Origin: Clostridia bacterium
GTDB taxonomy: Bacteria > Bacillota > Clostridia > Oscillospirales > Acutalibacteraceae
Reading direction: 5' to 3'
Assembly: GCA_017631745.1 (NCBI GenBank)
Contig: JAGBSR010000149.1
Coordinates: 1-8,929 of the forward strand
DNA: 8,929 bases
Made by a program: the position numbers and the translations under genes. This document shows, one piece after another, positions 7,121-8,929 of the stretch. Each line of letters begins with the position of its first letter. The stretch's first letter is position 1. Under the pieces are notes generated by a model. The model saw nothing but the letters and a program-made list of their open reading frames with translations. It made no database searches and was not told where the DNA came from.

Positions 7121-7145
7121 CACAAAACGCGCTGATTTTTATCTC

Positions 7146-8150
7146 TTAAAACTCAGCTAAATTGTCCGAAGTCATTTCTCTCTTGCCCTCTTCAATCTCG
7201 TGAATCATCTGAACCAGCTTAGTGTTCACAGGTGTAGCTACACCGTATTTGTTGCCGTTCTGAACAAAATAGCCGTTGAGAATGTCAATCTCTGTCATTT
7301 CGCCCTTTTCAAGCGACTGAAGAGTCGAGGGTTTAACATCGCTGTAAAGCTTACCAACCATGCGCACAACTAACTTGCAAGCGCTGTTGTAAACTTTGTT
7401 GTTGCCGAGGGCCAGCATTTTATATTCGAGCATTACACCGTATTTCGGCACATTGATACCCATAGCCTTAGCTACAGCCATACCTTCTCTTGCGATGTTG
7501 AGGAAGAGGTCTCTCGCTCTTACGTCCTGCAAAATTTCACCGAGGACCTTACCTGTGATGCCTGCAACAGCGTTGATGCAGGAGTTGATGATGAGCTTTG
7601 AGTACTGCTGACGCTGAATTTCCATTGAAATTTCAGTGGGGAGCACAGTTCTGAGCATCTCAGCAAAAACCTCAAGATTTTTCGGCTTTCTGCCGTCGAG
7701 CATACCTACATAAAATTCGCCCTTGCTTGTCATTGTAACATTGTTTACGCTGTTTCTTGTGGCACCGAAGCCTATCATACAGCCCACAACCTTATCTCTG
7801 CCAACTATTTCACCGAGCTCTTCAGTCAGAAGACCGTTCTGCATACCGACAACAAGGCCGTCCTGAGCTACAAAGGGGAGCATAGTCTTTGCACACTCAG
7901 CCATATGAGCATACTTGGTTGCGATGATAACAATGTCAAACTTCTTGTCGCCAAGCTCTTCAGCGCTCGAGTAGCAATCAAATTTCACATAGTGGTCACC
8001 CTTAGCACCGCCGAGATAAAAGCCCTCTTTTTCTATTATTTCTTTGGACGCGGCTGAGTGACACATAATACTCACATCATAGCCCGCCTCTTTAAGAAGT
8101 ACTGCAACGGTACCGCCGATGGCACCTGCACCTGCAACAATAATATTCAT
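7146..8150 (-). CDS. 2-dehydropantoate 2-reductase (ApbA/PanE) family oxidoreductase
   Basis: The 334-residue protein has the ketopantoate reductase layout: an N-terminal NADP-binding Rossmann domain with GAGAIGG (7-13), an IIATKY segment with Lys79, QNG (104-106), and a helical C-terminal domain. Lys185 in YSKLIINSCINAV fits the catalytic lysine, with Asn189 and Asn193. Near the C-terminus, KPSTLQSLEKGEMTEID (273-289) resembles the family motif ending TEID, followed by LNG. Two usual features are altered: LQD reads LQS, and the Arg of GR-TEID reads Glu. The protein is also somewhat longer than the ~300 residues typical of PanE, and no panB, panC or panD is nearby. It may reduce ketopantoate for coenzyme A synthesis or act on another 2-oxo acid. 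GAGG (8161-8164) is the ribosome binding site, 10 bases upstream. Confidence 0.82.
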   Translation of the reverse strand: MNIIVAGAGAIGGTVAVLLKEAGYDVSIMCHSAASKEIIEKEGFYLGGAKGDHYVKFDCYSSAEELGDKKFDIVIIATKYAHMAECAKTMLPFVAQDGLVVGMQNGLLTEELGEIVGRDKVVGCMIGFGATRNSVNNVTMTSKGEFYVGMLDGRKPKNLEVFAEMLRTVLPTEISMEIQRQQYSKLIINSCINAVAGITGKVLGEILQDVRARDLFLNIAREGMAVAKAMGINVPKYGVMLEYKMLALGNNKVYNSACKLVVRMVGKLYSDVKPSTLQSLEKGEMTEIDILNGYFVQNGNKYGVATPVNTKLVQMIHEIEEGKREMTSDNLAEF

Positions 8151-8171
8151 AATGTCAAATCCTCACTTGTC

Positions 8172-8669
8172 TTAATATTTCATTCTGACTTTTTCTGCAA
8201 AGCACATTACATCTTTAAGCTCGATAATCTTGCCGTCGTCGAGTACAGCCTTACCTGACATTCTGCCGAAAACCTGATGCTGATCGGTTTCGATGAGCTT
8301 GAGGCTGATTTTAGCGGCTCTGTCGATAACGGGCACGAAGTCCATTTCAAATCTGCCGTCGCTTGAAGTGAATGTCCAGGGATCGGTATATGAGCCGTTT
8401 TCGGGCAGATTAAAGGTTACATCGTCGAGCTTATGAGCCTTGCCGTCGTAGAAGAGGATATTTTCACTTGCAGCCGATGTGTCACCAAAGCCGTAGCCGA
8501 TATTGAAGCCGAAGGGTTTGCCGTCGATAACAGCATTACCGCTGCCCCAGTACCAGGTGTTGTCATATGTCCAGACGCCGCGGCCCCAGTCGAGAGTACC
8601 AAAATCTGTTTCAGGGTTGAACTCATATCTTACGCCGTCAAACTCAGCATAGCAACCGTTATGATACAT
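8172..8669 (-). CDS. DUF2804 family protein, C-terminal half only
   Basis: The 165-residue product is full of aromatic and glycine-rich blocks typical of DUF2804: LDWGRGVWTYDNTWYWGSGN (26-45), FGFNIGYGFGDTSAASEN (53-70), TSSDGRFEMDF (101-111), and DQHQVFGRMSG (129-139). The biochemical function of the family is not known to me. From memory, family members are about 330 residues long, so the N-terminal half appears to be missing. Yet the ATG at 8669 has a strong AAAGGAGA ribosome binding site (8676-8683) at 7-base spacing, so the fragment may be translated. Upstream in the same frame there are four codons and then the TAA that ends the cysK fragment. It lies 21 bases ahead of the reductase gene and is probably co-transcribed with it. 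It could be a truncated remnant or a genuine short form. Confidence 0.8.
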   Translation of the reverse strand: MYHNGCYAEFDGVRYEFNPETDFGTLDWGRGVWTYDNTWYWGSGNAVIDGKPFGFNIGYGFGDTSAASENILFYDGKAHKLDDVTFNLPENGSYTDPWTFTSSDGRFEMDFVPVIDRAAKISLKLIETDQHQVFGRMSGKAVLDDGKIIELKDVMCFAEKVRMKY

Positions 8670-8675
8670 AAATTT

Positions 8676-8683
8676 TCTCCTTT
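8676..8683 (-). promoter_or_regulatory. Strong ribosome binding site for the DUF2804 fragment
   Basis: AAAGGAGA on the minus strand lies 7 bases from the ATG at 8669 and overlaps the cysK stop codon. It is the best Shine-Dalgarno match among the minus-strand genes, and it supports translation of the shortened DUF2804 product by coupling to the end of cysK. Confidence 0.75.
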
Positions 8684-8929
8684 ACTCAAATAATTTTGTT
8701 GATAAATATCTATCGCCCAAGTCAGGGAATAGCATTACTATATTTTTGCCTTGATTTTCTTTGCGCTTAGCAACTTCAAGCCCTGCGTATAACACCGCTG
8801 AAGAACTAATGCCTATTAAAATGCCTTCGGTTTTTCCAAACTCTCTACCAACGCTATAAGCGTCTTCTTCTTTAACGGCAATAACTTCGTTGCTTACGAT
8901 AATAATTTAAGCAACCCGATAAACAGCAA
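8682..8929 (-). pseudogene. cysK: Cysteine synthase (O-acetylserine sulfhydrylase) C-terminal fragment, frame interrupted
   Basis: On the minus strand the frame ending at 8682 encodes about 74 residues. They include NEVIAVKEEDAYSVGREFG, EGILIGISSSAVLYAGLEVA and the C-terminus FPDLGDRYLSTKLFE, typical of CysK. CysK is a PLP enzyme that makes cysteine from O-acetylserine and sulfide. The usual GISSGA motif reads GISSSA. Going upstream, this frame hits an in-frame TAA at 8907-8909, where the family sequence should continue. The neighbouring frame (about 8903-8923) reads FIGLLKL, which resembles the FIPxLL segment expected at that point. A one-base deletion, either real or a sequence error, is therefore plausible; a rearrangement is the alternative. 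The window ends 20 bases further on, so the rest of the gene cannot be judged. Its codons are more AT-rich than those of DUF2804 and the reductase. Confidence 0.72.

Noticed and set aside
1..8929. CRISPR arrays, insertion sequences, phage genes, defence systems or riboswitches
   Set aside because: No regularly spaced direct repeats, transposase, phage or nuclease-like reading frames, or recognisable aptamer motifs were seen on either strand.

Overview
The window looks like the chromosome of a spore-forming Firmicute, most likely a gut-type clostridium (Oscillospiraceae/Ruminococcaceae-like). The evidence is the 3' end of a sporulation sigma-E gene, Gram-positive style ribosome binding sites, SigA-type promoters, a LytR-CpsA-Psr (LCP) wall ligase, and Clostridia-like intergenic palindromes. 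The taxonomic guess is an inference.

Layout. (1) 1-372: the 3' end of sigE, then a strong hairpin terminator. (2) 373-657: a 285-base gap holding that terminator, a GC-rich sequence that folds almost completely into a four-way cloverleaf (about 453-565), and a good SigA promoter with an extended -10. (3) 658-6950: a tight, co-directional six-gene operon: licD, capE, capF, capG, a membrane acyltransferase and an LCP ligase. CapE, CapF and CapG are the complete known route from UDP-GlcNAc to UDP-N-acetyl-L-fucosamine (UDP-L-FucNAc). LicD, the acyltransferase and the LCP protein would respectively add a phospho-linked substituent, acylate, and attach a glycopolymer to peptidoglycan. No glycosyltransferase, polymerase or flippase is present, so the polymer backbone must be made elsewhere. 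An exact-consensus promoter inside the acyltransferase gene may drive the LCP gene separately. (4) 6951-7145: a convergent gap packed with hairpins, including a bidirectional terminator. (5) 7146-8929, minus strand: a ketopantoate-reductase-like gene, an N-terminally shortened DUF2804 protein, and the last ~74 codons of a cysteine synthase gene that is interrupted by an in-frame stop close to the window edge.

Nothing in the window is clearly a new biological system. The items most worth a second look are the cloverleaf element, the compact FucNAc/LicD/LCP operon without its own glycosyltransferase, the internal consensus promoter, and the damaged right-hand region where a cysK end abuts half a DUF2804 gene.
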